Assembly: GCF_001650715.1 (NCBI RefSeq) | Contig: NZ_LWQT01000037.1 | Coordinates: forward strand, 62,001 to 126,000 | Origin: Paramagnetospirillum marisnigri | Lineage (GTDB): Bacteria > Pseudomonadota > Alphaproteobacteria > Rhodospirillales > Magnetospirillaceae | DNA length: 64,000 nt | Direction: 5' to 3' | Shown here: one piece after another, positions 40,295 to 49,462 of the stretch | Layout of the letters: each line of letters opens with the position of its first letter | Position numbering within the stretch: position 1 is the stretch's first letter | Translations under genes and position numbers: made by a program | Notes under the pieces: generated by a model | What the model was told of the DNA's origin: nothing | The model's database searches: none | What the model saw: the letters and a program-made list of their open reading frames with translations, nothing else

Positions 40295-41431
40295 ATGATC
40301 CCCACCGAGGAACAGCAGATGATCCGCCACATGGCGCGGAACTTCGCTCAGGAAAAGCTGCTGCCCAACGCCGCCCTGTGGGATCGCGACCACCATTTCC
40401 CGCGCGGCGCGCTGGCCGAGATGGGCAGCCTCGGCTTCCTTGGCATGGTGGTGCCGCCGGAATGGGACGGCGCCGGAACCGATTACGTCTCCTATGTCAT
40501 GGCGGTGATGGAGATCGCAGCGGGCTGCGGCCCGGTCTCCACCATCATGAGCGTGCACAATTCGGTGGGCTGCGCCCCCATCCTGCGCTTTGGCACCCAG
40601 GCCCAGAAGGAGGAGTTCCTGCGGCCCATGGCCCGGGGCGAGAAGATCGGCTGCTTCTGCCTGACCGAGCCAGAGGCGGGCTCCGACGCCGCCGCCATCC
40701 GCTCCCGCGCGCGGCGCGATGGCGACCACTACGTCATCACCGGCGCCAAACAGTTCATCACCTCGGCCAGGAACGGCCAGGTGGCCATCGTTTTCGCCGT
40801 CACTGACCCGCAGGCGGGCAAGCGCGGCATTTCCGCTTTCATCATTCCCACCGACACGCCCGGCTTCACCGTGGCGCGGGTGGAGGACAAGCTGGGGCAA
40901 CACCTGTCGGACACCTGCTTCGTCACCCTGGACGATATCCGGGTTCCCGCCTCCGCCCGTCTGGGCGAGGAAGGCGAGGGCCTGAAGATCGCCCTGGCCA
41001 ATCTGGAAGGCGGACGGTTGGGAATCGCGGCGCAAAGCGTCGGAATGGCGCGCTCGGCCTTCGACCATGCTCTGGCCTATGCCCAGGAGCGGAAGCAGTT
41101 CGGCAAGCCCATCTTCGAGCATCAGGCGGTGGCCTTCCGGCTGGCCGACATGGCGACAAGGATCGAGGCGGCCGAGCAATTCGTCCTGCACGCAGCAGGG
41201 TTGCGCGATGCCGGAAGGGCTTGCCTGAAAGAGGCTTCCATGGCCAAGCTGTTCGCCAGCGAGATGGCGGAGCGGGTCTGTTCCGACGCCATCCAGATTC
41301 ATGGCGGTTACGGTTATCTCGCCGATTTTCCGGTTGAACGCATCTACCGCGACGTCAGGGTCTGCCAGATCTACGAGGGCACCAGCGACATTCAGCGCCT
41401 GGTGATCTCGCGGGCGCTGGCGGCCCAGTAG
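40295..41431 (+). CDS. Short-chain acyl-CoA dehydrogenase
   Basis: 378 residues. FAD/substrate block [41 protein letters not shown], and the catalytic Glu in [13 protein letters not shown]. The YEGTSDIQ form is that of short-chain (butyryl/isovaleryl-like) enzymes. It differs in detail from the isobutyryl enzyme at 26158, so it probably serves a different acyl-CoA. It would introduce the 2,3 double bond ahead of hydratase and the adjacent thiolase. Preceded by an interspersed repeat containing the ribosome site. Confidence 0.9.
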   Translation: MIPTEEQQMIRHMARNFAQEKLLPNAALWDRDHHFPRGALAEMGSLGFLGMVVPPEWDGAGTDYVSYVMAVMEIAAGCGPVSTIMSVHNSVGCAPILRFGTQAQKEEFLRPMARGEKIGCFCLTEPEAGSDAAAIRSRARRDGDHYVITGAKQFITSARNGQVAIVFAVTDPQAGKRGISAFIIPTDTPGFTVARVEDKLGQHLSDTCFVTLDDIRVPASARLGEEGEGLKIALANLEGGRLGIAAQSVGMARSAFDHALAYAQERKQFGKPIFEHQAVAFRLADMATRIEAAEQFVLHAAGLRDAGRACLKEASMAKLFASEMAERVCSDAIQIHGGYGYLADFPVERIYRDVRVCQIYEGTSDIQRLVISRALAAQ

Positions 41432-41454
41432 CACTGAGCTTGGGGGTTTTCCAC

Positions 41455-42270
41455 ATGAAGGACATTCTGGTTCACCTGGACGACAGCGAACGCTGCGTCG
41501 CCCGCCTTGATATCGCCGTCGGCCTGGCCAAGAAATTCGGCTCCCGCCTGACCGGCCTGTTCGCGCGTGTCGAAAGCCACAAGCCCAGCGCCGTCGCCCA
41601 CAAGGCCAGCGACGTGCTGGTCGCCGCCCGCGACGCGGCCAAGGCCCTGTTCGAGAGCAAGACCGCTGCCGCCGGAGTCACCGGCCGCTGGTGGCAACTG
41701 GCCCATGGCGAGCCCGACCATGTGCTGAGCGAGACCATGTTCTGTGCCCGCTATGCCGATCTGGTGGTGATGGGCCAGATCGACCCCAAGGGCAAGCTGG
41801 TGCCCAAGGAACTGGTGGAACATACCATCCTGCATTGCGGCCGCCCGGTCCTGGTGGTTCCCCATACCGGCAGCTTCGAAACCGTGGGCGAGCGTATCGC
41901 CGTGGCCTGGAACGCGGGCAAGGAAGCGGTGCGTGCGCTGAACGACGCCAAGCCGCTGATGGCCGGAGCCAAGCAGGTGACCGTGCTCTCCATGCACAAG
42001 GCCCACGACCGCGCCGCCGCCGCCATGGGCGAGGTGCCCCATGTGGACGTGATCGACCATCTGGCCGCCGATGGCATCAATGCCGTGGGTGAGCATCTGG
42101 CGGGCGAGCATATCGGCAAGATGGACATGCTGCTGTCGCGGCTCTGCGACCTTGGCGCCGATCTGGTGGTGATGGGGGCGCATGGCCAGTACGGCCTGTC
42201 GCTCAAGCGCGGCAGCGGCACCAAATACGTCCTGGCCCATATGACCGTGCCGGTGCTGATGTCCAACTGA
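41455..42270 (+). CDS. Tandem-domain universal stress protein
   Basis: 271 residues with two UspA-like halves. Domain 1 starts MKDILVHLDDSERC; domain 2 starts ERIAVAWNAGKEAVRALND and ends with GAHGQYGLSLKRGSGTKYVL, where G-2x-G-9x-G-S/T gives an ATP-binding loop. Domain 1's loop is degenerate (GQIDPKGKLVPKELVEH). Proteins of this kind respond to starvation and oxidative stress. Start at the ATG, not the upstream TTG. Confidence 0.87.
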   Translation: MKDILVHLDDSERCVARLDIAVGLAKKFGSRLTGLFARVESHKPSAVAHKASDVLVAARDAAKALFESKTAAAGVTGRWWQLAHGEPDHVLSETMFCARYADLVVMGQIDPKGKLVPKELVEHTILHCGRPVLVVPHTGSFETVGERIAVAWNAGKEAVRALNDAKPLMAGAKQVTVLSMHKAHDRAAAAMGEVPHVDVIDHLAADGINAVGEHLAGEHIGKMDMLLSRLCDLGADLVVMGAHGQYGLSLKRGSGTKYVLAHMTVPVLMSN

Positions 42271-42313
42271 CTGGTTTTCTTGACGGTAATGGGAGGGGGC
42301 GCTGAACCCGCCC

Positions 42314-42619
42314 CTACCCTTCATCGTAATCGTGAGAATGCTTGTCCAGATCGCTCAGCAGCGAGGCGCTGAAGATGGTGCAGTAATCGCTGTTGGGGCA
42401 TTGGCGCAGACGGGGGCATGAGAGGGTCTTGCGAGTGAAATCCCGCAGGGCCGCTTCGTCGTCGGCCTCGACCAGTTGACGCCCGATTTCGGAAACCAGG
42501 CGGATGGTGCATGTTTCGGATCCCAGCGTCATGGACGCCTCACCACACAGGGCGATCCTTCCGACAGGGGAGAAGCGCCGTTCCAGGTTGGGCAGGATGG
42601 CACTGTGCCGTCTACTCAC
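42314..42619 (-). CDS. Cys-containing hypothetical protein
   Basis: 101 residues from a GTG at 42619, or 72 residues from an ATG at 42532 that has the better ribosome site (GGTGAGG). Five Cys, three in SCPRLRQCPNSDYCTIF near the C-terminus, suggest a metal or Fe-S site. It ends in the acidic HSHDYDEG. No family recognised. Immediately upstream is an A/T-rich stretch with an inverted repeat. Confidence 0.55.
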   Translation of the reverse strand: MSRRHSAILPNLERRFSPVGRIALCGEASMTLGSETCTIRLVSEIGRQLVEADDEAALRDFTRKTLSCPRLRQCPNSDYCTIFSASLLSDLDKHSHDYDEG

Positions 42620-42620
42620 C

Positions 42621-42642
42621 CTGAAGTGGGATTATACTTCAG
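42621..42642. promoter_or_regulatory. Inverted repeat in an A/T-rich intergenic island
   Basis: CTGAAGT-GGGATTAT-ACTTCAG directly upstream of the GTG of the Cys protein. The surrounding 42620-42750 is strikingly A/T-rich compared with the rest of the window (for example aatatttatcaaatttatag), which suggests promoters for the adjacent genes or a horizontally acquired or protein-bound DNA segment. Confidence 0.5.
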
Positions 42643-42754
42643 ATTAAGAAGAAAGGGAATTAATTACTCTAAAGGATAGAGTTCTCAATATTTATCAAAT
42701 TTATAGGATAAATATCAGAGAATTTGCGAAAAATTTTATGCAATTTTTCTCAGG

Positions 42755-43255
42755 CTATTCCAGCCACTCACCCTTGTAGACTCCCCAGATTTCCTCGCGC
42801 TTCAGCCATCCCTGCATCTGGCCAACCTCGACCCGGCAATAGTCGCGCGAGCGCGGGCATTGCAACAGCCGCCCCAGCACACCGGCCTCCACCAGCGCCA
42901 CCGTGTCGGCGGACTCGCCATCGGAGCCGCGCAACTGCCGCTGGCTGCCGATCACCACCATCATGCGCCGTCCCGACAGCATGCTTTGATGCACCCAACC
43001 CTCGGTTCCCTGCCAGTCGCGGATCTTGCGCCAGGCCTCGAATTCGGCGATGACCTCCACCGGCAGATCCTTGCGGGCATAGATCCAGTCGATGGGATAG
43101 CGCTGGCCCGGGCCGGTCCGCACATTGACCTCATCGGACCGCAGTGACACGAAGCGGGGCAAAGGCAGGCCACTGGCCTCGCCCGCCACACCGGGCGCGG
43201 CCTGGACCAGCATCAGAAATACCGCAAGGATCCCCCCGAACAGACTCGAATTCAT
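42755..43255 (-). CDS. Periplasmic bacterial SH3-domain protein
   Basis: 166 residues. Signal peptide (LFGGILAVFLMLVQAAPGVAGEA) then a bacterial SH3 domain (SDEVNVRTGPGQRYPIDWIY, VEVIAEFEAWRKIRDWQGTEGWVH) and a second SH3-like half (ALVEAGVLGRLLQCPRSRDYCRVEVGQMQGWL). This pattern is common in alphaproteobacterial periplasmic proteins placed divergently from a 2-hydroxyacid dehydrogenase gene, as here. The two Cys of the second half could form a disulfide. Probably wall-associated. Confidence 0.82.
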   Translation of the reverse strand: MNSSLFGGILAVFLMLVQAAPGVAGEASGLPLPRFVSLRSDEVNVRTGPGQRYPIDWIYARKDLPVEVIAEFEAWRKIRDWQGTEGWVHQSMLSGRRMMVVIGSQRQLRGSDGESADTVALVEAGVLGRLLQCPRSRDYCRVEVGQMQGWLKREEIWGVYKGEWLE

Positions 43256-43403
43256 CGTGCCTCCACCCTCATTATAGGCGTTGCCCCGACCTTGCGGTCA
43301 AGCTGGGTGGAGAGCGACACTTTCAAGAAGTTCCAACTGCCCTCTGGACAAGGCAGGCCCAAGTTGCTAGGTCGTTGGGGCAGTCCCCGGGAGGAGTACA
43401 CAA

Positions 43404-44390
43404 ATGCCGCATAAGAAGCCGGTCGTCGTTGTCAGCCGCAAGCTGCCCGACGTCATCGAAACCCGGATGATGGAGCTGTTCGACGCCAGACTGAACGTCG
43501 ACGACCATCCCATGACCAAGACCGAATTGATCGAGGCGGTGAAGACCGCCGACGTTCTGGTCCCCACCGTGACCGATCGCATCGATGCCGCCATCCTGTC
43601 CCAGGCTGGTCCCAATCTGAAGTTGATCGCCAATTTCGGCACCGGCGTCGACCATATCGACCTCGCCACCGCCCGTCAGCGGGGCATCACCATCACCAAC
43701 ACCCCCGGCGTCCTGACCGAGGACACCGCCGACATGGCCATGGCCCTGATCCTGGCGGTTCCGCGCCGTCTGGCCGAGGGTGAGCGCCTGATCCGCTCGG
43801 GCGATTGGAAGGGGTGGAGCCCCACTTTCATGATGGGCCACCGCATCTGGGGCAAGCGCCTGGGGATCATCGGCATGGGCCGGATCGGCCAGGCGGTGGC
43901 ACGGCGCGCCAAGGCCTTTGGCATGGCCATCCACTACCACAATCGCAAGAAGGTCCATCCCGACATCGAGAACGAGTTGGAGGCGACCTACTGGGAAAGC
44001 CTGGACCAGATGCTGGCCCGCATGGATGTGGTCACCGTTCATTGCCCGCACACCCCGGCCACCTTCCACCTGCTGTCGGCCCGGCGCCTGGAACTGCTGC
44101 CCAAGCACGCCTATGTGGTCAACACCGCCCGTGGCGAGATCCTGGACGAGAACGCGCTGACCCGCATGCTGATCCGGGGCGACCTGGCCGGTGCCGGTCT
44201 GGACGTGTTCGAGCACGAACCGGCGGTCAATCCCAAGCTGCTGGCGCTCAATAACGTGGTGCTGCTGCCCCATCTGGGCTCGGCCACCGTGGAAGGCCGC
44301 GTCGATATGGGCGAGAAGGTGCTGATCAACATCAAGACCTTTGCCGATGGCCATAATCCGCCGGACCGTGTCCTGGCCTCCATGTTCTAG
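43404..44390 (+). CDS. Glyoxylate/hydroxypyruvate reductase (D-2-hydroxyacid dehydrogenase)
   Basis: 328 residues. NAD-binding GIIGMGRIGQAVARRAKAFG, catalytic Arg in TARGEILDENAL, Glu in DVFEHEPAVNP, and His in LLPHLGSATVEGR. Close in pattern to GyaR/GhrB-type enzymes of the D-isomer-specific 2-hydroxyacid dehydrogenase family. It reduces glyoxylate or hydroxypyruvate in the cytoplasm. GGGAGGAG precedes the ATG, and a strong terminator follows. Confidence 0.9.
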   Translation: MPHKKPVVVVSRKLPDVIETRMMELFDARLNVDDHPMTKTELIEAVKTADVLVPTVTDRIDAAILSQAGPNLKLIANFGTGVDHIDLATARQRGITITNTPGVLTEDTADMAMALILAVPRRLAEGERLIRSGDWKGWSPTFMMGHRIWGKRLGIIGMGRIGQAVARRAKAFGMAIHYHNRKKVHPDIENELEATYWESLDQMLARMDVVTVHCPHTPATFHLLSARRLELLPKHAYVVNTARGEILDENALTRMLIRGDLAGAGLDVFEHEPAVNPKLLALNNVVLLPHLGSATVEGRVDMGEKVLINIKTFADGHNPPDRVLASMF

Positions 44391-44404
44391 AGTCCTCGAC
44401 GGAC

Positions 44405-44440
44405 AAAGCCCCCCGAGGCGATGCCTCGGGGGGCTTTTTT
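44405..44440 (+). terminator. Strong Rho-independent terminator after the hydroxyacid dehydrogenase
   Basis: AAAGCCCCCCGAGGC-gat-GCCTCGGGGGGCTTT then more T. The 12-base-pair GC stem with six T after it is the clearest terminator in the window. Confidence 0.92.
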
Positions 44441-44922
44441 CATTTCTTGAACAACACCCCAAGGGCTTTCATCTGCTCATCGCGCCCTGCCCCGGCCATC
44501 TGGCGCAAAGAGAGCTCTGCCCGGGCATTGAAGCCTGCCGCGCGCAGCCGCGCCACGGCGTCCTCGGCATCGGTCCCGGCGACCTGGGCCGCCACCGTCA
44601 CCGGCGCGTCCAGCAACGCCTGTACCGCCAGGATATGGGACGGCTTGGCCTTATCGCCCGGCGGCGACACGAAGGACGCCGCCAGCAGCAGCAGACAGGC
44701 GCCCATCACCGCCAAGGCCGCCCTCTGATGGAAATAGCGCTTGAACATCCCGAGATTGGCGGCGGCGTGCAGGCCGACGGCGGCCACCAGCCCCCAGCCC
44801 AGCCATTCATGGGCCAGCTTGTTGAGGCCTGAGTCCAGGTGGAAGAACATCAAGATGCCGGTGACGGCGATCAGGGCGAAGCTGCCCATGGTGAGCGGCG
44901 TGGCCCATTCCCTCAGTGTCAT
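44440..44922 (-). CDS. DUF4405-like cytochrome-b-type membrane protein
   Basis: 160 residues, start MTLREWATPLTMGSFALIA. Three to four membrane helices with His at FFHLDSGLNKLAHEWLG and GLHAAANLGMF form a b-haem-like arrangement seen in DUF4405 proteins. The C-terminus is a soluble segment (about 100-160) with DAPVTVAAQVAGTDAEDAVARL, a helix-hairpin-like motif. It lies 62 bases downstream of the Spy-like gene on the same strand. Function unknown; redox role inferred. Confidence 0.7.
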   Translation of the reverse strand: MTLREWATPLTMGSFALIAVTGILMFFHLDSGLNKLAHEWLGWGLVAAVGLHAAANLGMFKRYFHQRAALAVMGACLLLLAASFVSPPGDKAKPSHILAVQALLDAPVTVAAQVAGTDAEDAVARLRAAGFNARAELSLRQMAGAGRDEQMKALGVLFKK

Positions 44923-44984
44923 GATCTTGTCTCGCGTCAGCGATCTCCCCCCGGCCACTTGCCGCCGGGGGGAAATGGTTGGTG

Positions 44985-45452
44985 TCAGTGATGCATGGGG
45001 CCGTGGCGGCCACTCATCATGGTATCTGCGAGCTTCTTCTGGTCCGGGGTCAGAGTCTCGTAGAACTTGGTCATGGCGGGAACCACCTTGGCCATGGACG
45101 CGGTCTTGGCCTCCATCATCTTCTGCATCTGGGCCATGCGGGCAGGCGGAGTGGCGGCCTGGGGCTGGGCGGTCAGTTCGGCACAGACCTTGCGGACCGG
45201 CTCATTGGCCGCCTTGATGGTCTCGGTCAGGGCCTTCAGCTCGCCCTTCTGGCGATCCGTCAAGTCCAGCTTGATCTCCATATAGGCGTTCTTGGCCGCC
45301 ATGCGGGCATCCATGTCGGAGCACATGCGCGCGAACTGGTCGCCGCCGCCCATATGGCCGCCCATCATGGGATTGGCGCGGGCGGCACCCACCGCCCCGG
45401 CCAGGCCCAGGGCGATCAGGATGGCGATGGTATAACGGGGAAAGGACTTCAT
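44985..45452 (-). CDS. Spy/CpxP-like periplasmic protein
   Basis: 155 residues. Signal peptide MKSFPRYTIAILIALGLAGAVGAARA, then a Met/His-rich start (NPMMGGHMGGGD) and helical part with LTxxQ motifs (LDLTDRQKGEL, LTPDQKKLAD) that mark the Spy/CpxP family. These act as periplasmic chaperones or metal sensors. The Met/His-rich ends (also GRHGPMHH at the C-terminus) suggest copper or other metal binding. Start fixed by the signal peptide and AAAGGA nearby (upstream frame extension rejected). Confidence 0.85.
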   Translation of the reverse strand: MKSFPRYTIAILIALGLAGAVGAARANPMMGGHMGGGDQFARMCSDMDARMAAKNAYMEIKLDLTDRQKGELKALTETIKAANEPVRKVCAELTAQPQAATPPARMAQMQKMMEAKTASMAKVVPAMTKFYETLTPDQKKLADTMMSGRHGPMHH

Positions 45453-45551
45453 ATCGGCACCTCGATTGGGGATCGAATGATGCCGTTCTAGGCCGTCCGT
45501 GTAACAGGACGACGAGCCATATGGTAACACAAGGTAACGGGCAGCCCGCCC

Positions 45552-46406
45552 CTACCCCTTGAGACCTTGGATGATTTTCTCGATACCCCGGAAGGCGGCG
45601 GCCAATTCCACATGGGCCTCGCGCATGGCGGCCGGATCGGGGCAGGGATGGCCGCCGATGCGATTGGCCTGGAGCATGCGCAGCGCGGCGGCGAAGGACT
45701 GGCCCTTGACGAAATTGGCCACATAGCGCACGGCGCTGTAATGCACCGCCAGATGCCCGGCCTGCTTCTCGCCCAGCAGATGCAGCGAGGTCTGGGCCGC
45801 CTGCCAGCCGCTGTCCATGTCGGCCAGGGCACAGACCGCCGAGACGAAGGATACACCGGCATCGGCATTGGGCGGCACCGGCACCGCCTCGAAAGCCTGA
45901 CGCCGCGCCTCCAGTTCCACCACCAGCAGGGTCTTGGCGGCCTGGCGGCGGCGTGTCTCGTCGCTGGCCTGCAGCGAGCGCGCCATCATGGTGCCGGTCC
46001 AACCGGCAATGGCGGCGCCCAGGGCCAGCATGGCGGCGGCGATCAGGCCCGCGACCACCACAATCACTTCCCAGCCAAAGCCGATGCTGGTGGCGACGGG
46101 CGGCGGCGCGGGCGCGGGTTCGACGGCAGGCGGCGGAGGAGGAGGCGGAACCACCACCACCGGCGGCGCCACGGGAGCGGAAACCGGTGCGGGTGCGGGA
46201 ACGGCAACCGGCGCCGGAGCAACCGTCTCGGTCAGGGGGCGCACCGCCAGGAAGCCGGGCGTTTCCTCGGCTGGCTGGCTGGGAGTCGCCGGGCTGGAAG
46301 CGGCGGGAACCGGCTGGGCCAGCACCGGGGCGGCCTCGTCCGCCGCCCAGGCCGGGAGAAGCGGAACCAGAAGGGACGCCAGCACGACCAGAGCCTTGCA
46401 CCGCAT
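45552..46406 (-). CDS. Proline-rich membrane-anchored hypothetical protein
   Basis: 284 residues. Signal peptide MRCKALVVLASLLVPLLPAWAA, a long Pro/Ala/Val stretch (about 25-105, including VVVVPPPPPPPAVEPAP), one membrane segment (VIVVVAGLIAAAMLALGAAIAGW), then a cytoplasmic-type helical domain of about 150 residues with LLVVELEARRQAFEAV and a Cys-Pro-Asp turn. The Pro-rich part would span the periplasm. No family recognised. Confidence 0.68.
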   Translation of the reverse strand: MRCKALVVLASLLVPLLPAWAADEAAPVLAQPVPAASSPATPSQPAEETPGFLAVRPLTETVAPAPVAVPAPAPVSAPVAPPVVVVPPPPPPPAVEPAPAPPPVATSIGFGWEVIVVVAGLIAAAMLALGAAIAGWTGTMMARSLQASDETRRRQAAKTLLVVELEARRQAFEAVPVPPNADAGVSFVSAVCALADMDSGWQAAQTSLHLLGEKQAGHLAVHYSAVRYVANFVKGQSFAAALRMLQANRIGGHPCPDPAAMREAHVELAAAFRGIEKIIQGLKG

Positions 46407-46535
46407 GAAGTCACCACTTTCCAATCGGGAGATCATCTCAGCCGAACATAGACCAGGACGGGGCCGGATTAAAGCCCCGGGCGGGCACACTTCGCCCTTG
46501 CTTTTTCGCGTTGCAAGCGCCAGACCGGAACCACC

Positions 46536-49184
46536 ATGAGCATTCGCAATCTCAGCTATCTGTTCGAGCCCACCTCGGTGGCGGTGATCGGCGCCTCGGA
46601 TCGGCCGCGCTCGGCCGGAACAGTGGTGATGCGCAACCTGCTGGCGGGCGGATTCAAGGGGCCCATCATGCCGGTGCACCCCAAGCACCGCGCCGTGGCC
46701 GGGGTGCTGGCCTATGCCCATGTGGACGCCCTGCCCCTCGCCCCCGATCTGGCGGTGCTGTGCACCCCCGGCGCCGCCGCCCCGGCCCTGCTCGACGCCC
46801 TGGGGCGCAAGGGCACCCGCGCGGCGGTGGTCATCGCCGCCGATGGCGACAAGGAGGCCATGCTGGCCGCCGCCGCCCCTCACGGCATCCGCCTATTGGG
46901 ACGCGGCAGCCTGGGCGTGCTGGTGCCGCGCATCGGGCTGGATGCCAGCTTCTCCCATGTCTCCGCCCTGCCCGGCAAGGTGGCGCTGGTATCGCAGTCG
47001 GGCGCCCTGTGCAGCGCCGTGCTGGACTGGGCGCGGCCACGCGGCATCGGCTTTTCCCATTTCGTCAGCCTGGGCGAAGGCGCCGATATCGATTTCGCCG
47101 ACGTGATGGATTATCTGGCCAATGACGACCAGACCCGCGCCGTGCTGCTGTATATCGAGGATATCGGGGCGCGGCGCAATTTCATGGCCGCCGCCCGCGC
47201 CTGCGCCCGCAACAAGCCGGTGCTGCTGGTCCGCGCCGGGAGCGTCGCCGACGACCGCCCGGTGGGGCCGTTCCTGGCCGAGGCGCTGGCCCGGCCCGAG
47301 GATTCCTTCAACGCCGCCATCCGCCGCGCGGGCGCGCTCCGGGTCAACGACATCAACGAGCTGTTCGGCGCGGTGGAGACCCTGGCCCGGGCGCGGCCCA
47401 TGAAGGGCAACCGGCTGGCCATCCTGTCCAATGGCGGCGGCACCGCCATGATGGCCAAGGCCGAGATGGGCGATCCCGGCGGCGGCCAGATCGCCCAGTT
47501 GTCCGAGGAGACCCTGCGCAAGCTGTCGGCGCTGATGCCGCGTGGCTGGGTCGCCGACGATCCCGTCGATCTCGGGGTCGACGCCGATGGCAAGCGCTAT
47601 GCCGAGACCCTGCGGGTCTTGATCGAGGCCGAGGAGGTGGACGCCATCCTGGTGGTGCATGCCCCCAATGCCATGTCCGATCCGGTGGAGGCCGCCCAGT
47701 CGGTGATCGACACCCAGCGCCGTCACGGCGGCGCCGTCCTGACTTCGTGGGTGGGGGAAGAGGCGGTGGCCCCGGCCCGCAAGCAGTTCGCCGATGCCGG
47801 ACTGCCCACCTATGACACGCCGGGCCGGGCGGTGCGCGCCTTCCGCCATCAGGTCAACTATCAGCGTAACCAGGACATGCTGATGGAGACGCCGCCCGCC
47901 CACTTAAGCGGCTTCGCCGCCGCCAAAGGCACGGCGCGCCTGATCGTCTCGCGCGGGCTGGCGACACCGGGCGGCTTGCTGAGCGAGCCCGATTCCAAGG
48001 CCATGCTGGCCGCCTATGGCATCCCCGTGCAGCCCTCGCTGCTGGCACGCAGCGTGGACGACGCGGTCAAGGCGGCCGAGACCCTGGGCTATCCCATCGC
48101 CCTGACCCTGGCCGCCGCCGATCTGGCGCGCAAATGGGATATCGGCGGCGTCGCGCTCAATCTGGAAAGCGCCGAGGCGGTGCGACAATCGGCCGAGGGC
48201 ATCCTGCGCCGGGTCGGCGCCCAGCGCCCCCAGACCCAGGTGCAGGGCTTCACCGTCCAGAAGATGGTGTTCCGCCCCCATGCCCGCCAACTGGTGGTGG
48301 GCATCGCCTGCGACCCGCTGTTCGGCCCCATGCTGGTCTTCGGCGAGGGCGGAAGGGCGGTGGAGGTGGTGCGCGACCACACCGTCGGCCTGCCGCCGCT
48401 CAACCTGCCGCTGGCGCGGGGCATGATCGCCCGCACCCGGGTCTCTCGCCTGCTCGACGCCGTCGGCCCGCGCCCCGCCGCCAATCGCGACGCCATCGCC
48501 GAGGTGCTGGTGCGGCTGTCTTCCATGCTGGTGGACAATCCGGAAATCGTCGCCTGCGACATCAATCCGCTATTCGCCGACGAGACCGGCGTGCTGGCCC
48601 TGGATGTGCGCATGCGGGTGGCGCCCAAGGACGACAGCGACCTGCGCCATTTCTCCATCCTGCCCTACCCCGCCGAGCTGGAGGAACCCGCCCGGCTGCA
48701 TGACGGCTCGGCGGTGGTGCTGCGTCCCATCCGGCCCGAGGACATGCCCGCCCATGCCGAGCTGATGAACCGCATGACGCCCCAGGACTTGCGGCTGCGC
48801 TTCTTCGGCCAGGTGCGCCAGATCCACCATCACCAGATGGCGCGGCTGACCCAGATCGACTATGAGCGGGAAATGGCCTTCGTGGCCTCCCGCCCGGGCA
48901 AGGACGGCCAGCCCGAGACCCTGGGCGTGGTCCGCACCGTCACCGATCCCGACAATCAGCGGGCCGAACTGGCGGTGCTGGTGCGGTCCGACATGAAGGG
49001 CACGGGGCTGGGCACCATGCTGATGGACAAGATCGTCACCTACCAGAAGACCAAGGGCACCCGGGCGATCTATGCCCAGATCATGGCCGAGAACACCGCC
49101 ATGATCCGCCTGGCCATGAAGGGCGGCTTCAAGCGCCAGCGCTCGGAAGACCCCGACGTGGTCGAGATGGTGCTGGACCTGTGA
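46536..49184 (+). CDS. Acyl-CoA synthetase (NDP-forming)/GNAT acetyltransferase fusion (Pat-like)
   Basis: 882 residues. Domain order: CoA-binding (about 5-130, VAVIGASDRPRSAG), succinyl-CoA-ligase-like domains (about 140-460, LVSQSGALCSAVLDWA), ATP-grasp domain (about 480-700, ESAEAVRQSAEGILRRV), GNAT acetyltransferase (about 715-882, RPIRPEDMPAHAELMNR and RSDMKGTGLGTMLMDKI). The same order is seen in E. coli PatZ/YfiQ and Salmonella Pat, which acetylate lysines of metabolic enzymes including acetyl-CoA synthetase. Here it sits in an organism region rich in acyl-CoA ligases, its likely targets. Confidence 0.88.
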   Translation: MSIRNLSYLFEPTSVAVIGASDRPRSAGTVVMRNLLAGGFKGPIMPVHPKHRAVAGVLAYAHVDALPLAPDLAVLCTPGAAAPALLDALGRKGTRAAVVIAADGDKEAMLAAAAPHGIRLLGRGSLGVLVPRIGLDASFSHVSALPGKVALVSQSGALCSAVLDWARPRGIGFSHFVSLGEGADIDFADVMDYLANDDQTRAVLLYIEDIGARRNFMAAARACARNKPVLLVRAGSVADDRPVGPFLAEALARPEDSFNAAIRRAGALRVNDINELFGAVETLARARPMKGNRLAILSNGGGTAMMAKAEMGDPGGGQIAQLSEETLRKLSALMPRGWVADDPVDLGVDADGKRYAETLRVLIEAEEVDAILVVHAPNAMSDPVEAAQSVIDTQRRHGGAVLTSWVGEEAVAPARKQFADAGLPTYDTPGRAVRAFRHQVNYQRNQDMLMETPPAHLSGFAAAKGTARLIVSRGLATPGGLLSEPDSKAMLAAYGIPVQPSLLARSVDDAVKAAETLGYPIALTLAAADLARKWDIGGVALNLESAEAVRQSAEGILRRVGAQRPQTQVQGFTVQKMVFRPHARQLVVGIACDPLFGPMLVFGEGGRAVEVVRDHTVGLPPLNLPLARGMIARTRVSRLLDAVGPRPAANRDAIAEVLVRLSSMLVDNPEIVACDINPLFADETGVLALDVRMRVAPKDDSDLRHFSILPYPAELEEPARLHDGSAVVLRPIRPEDMPAHAELMNRMTPQDLRLRFFGQVRQIHHHQMARLTQIDYEREMAFVASRPGKDGQPETLGVVRTVTDPDNQRAELAVLVRSDMKGTGLGTMLMDKIVTYQKTKGTRAIYAQIMAENTAMIRLAMKGGFKRQRSEDPDVVEMVLDL

Positions 49185-49402
49185 CGCTGGTCGACGCGTG
49201 ATCCAACTCGTCATGTCCTCCCGAGCGGCAGCGAGGGACCTCGTCCTGGAACGGCTTTTCCTGGTTGGAAGCAGCATTCCAGACAGGGATCCCTCCTCCC
49301 GATGGTCGTCGGGATGACAGGTCATACACCGACAGGTCCCAGTCCGGTTGAGCGGATACGAATTGTATTTTCTTCGTCACCCCGGAATGACCGATTCAAC
49401 GA

Positions 49403-49430
49403 AACAGGGCGCCCCGAGGGGCGCCCTGTT
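49403..49430. terminator. Long GC hairpin between convergent genes
   Basis: AACAGGGCGCCCC-GA-GGGGCGCCCTGTT, a 13-base-pair perfect stem between the Pat-like gene (plus) and irr (minus). No T-run; probably a bidirectional end. Confidence 0.65.
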
Positions 49431-49462
49431 CCGGTTCGCTCGGAGGAGCAGAGATGGGCGGC

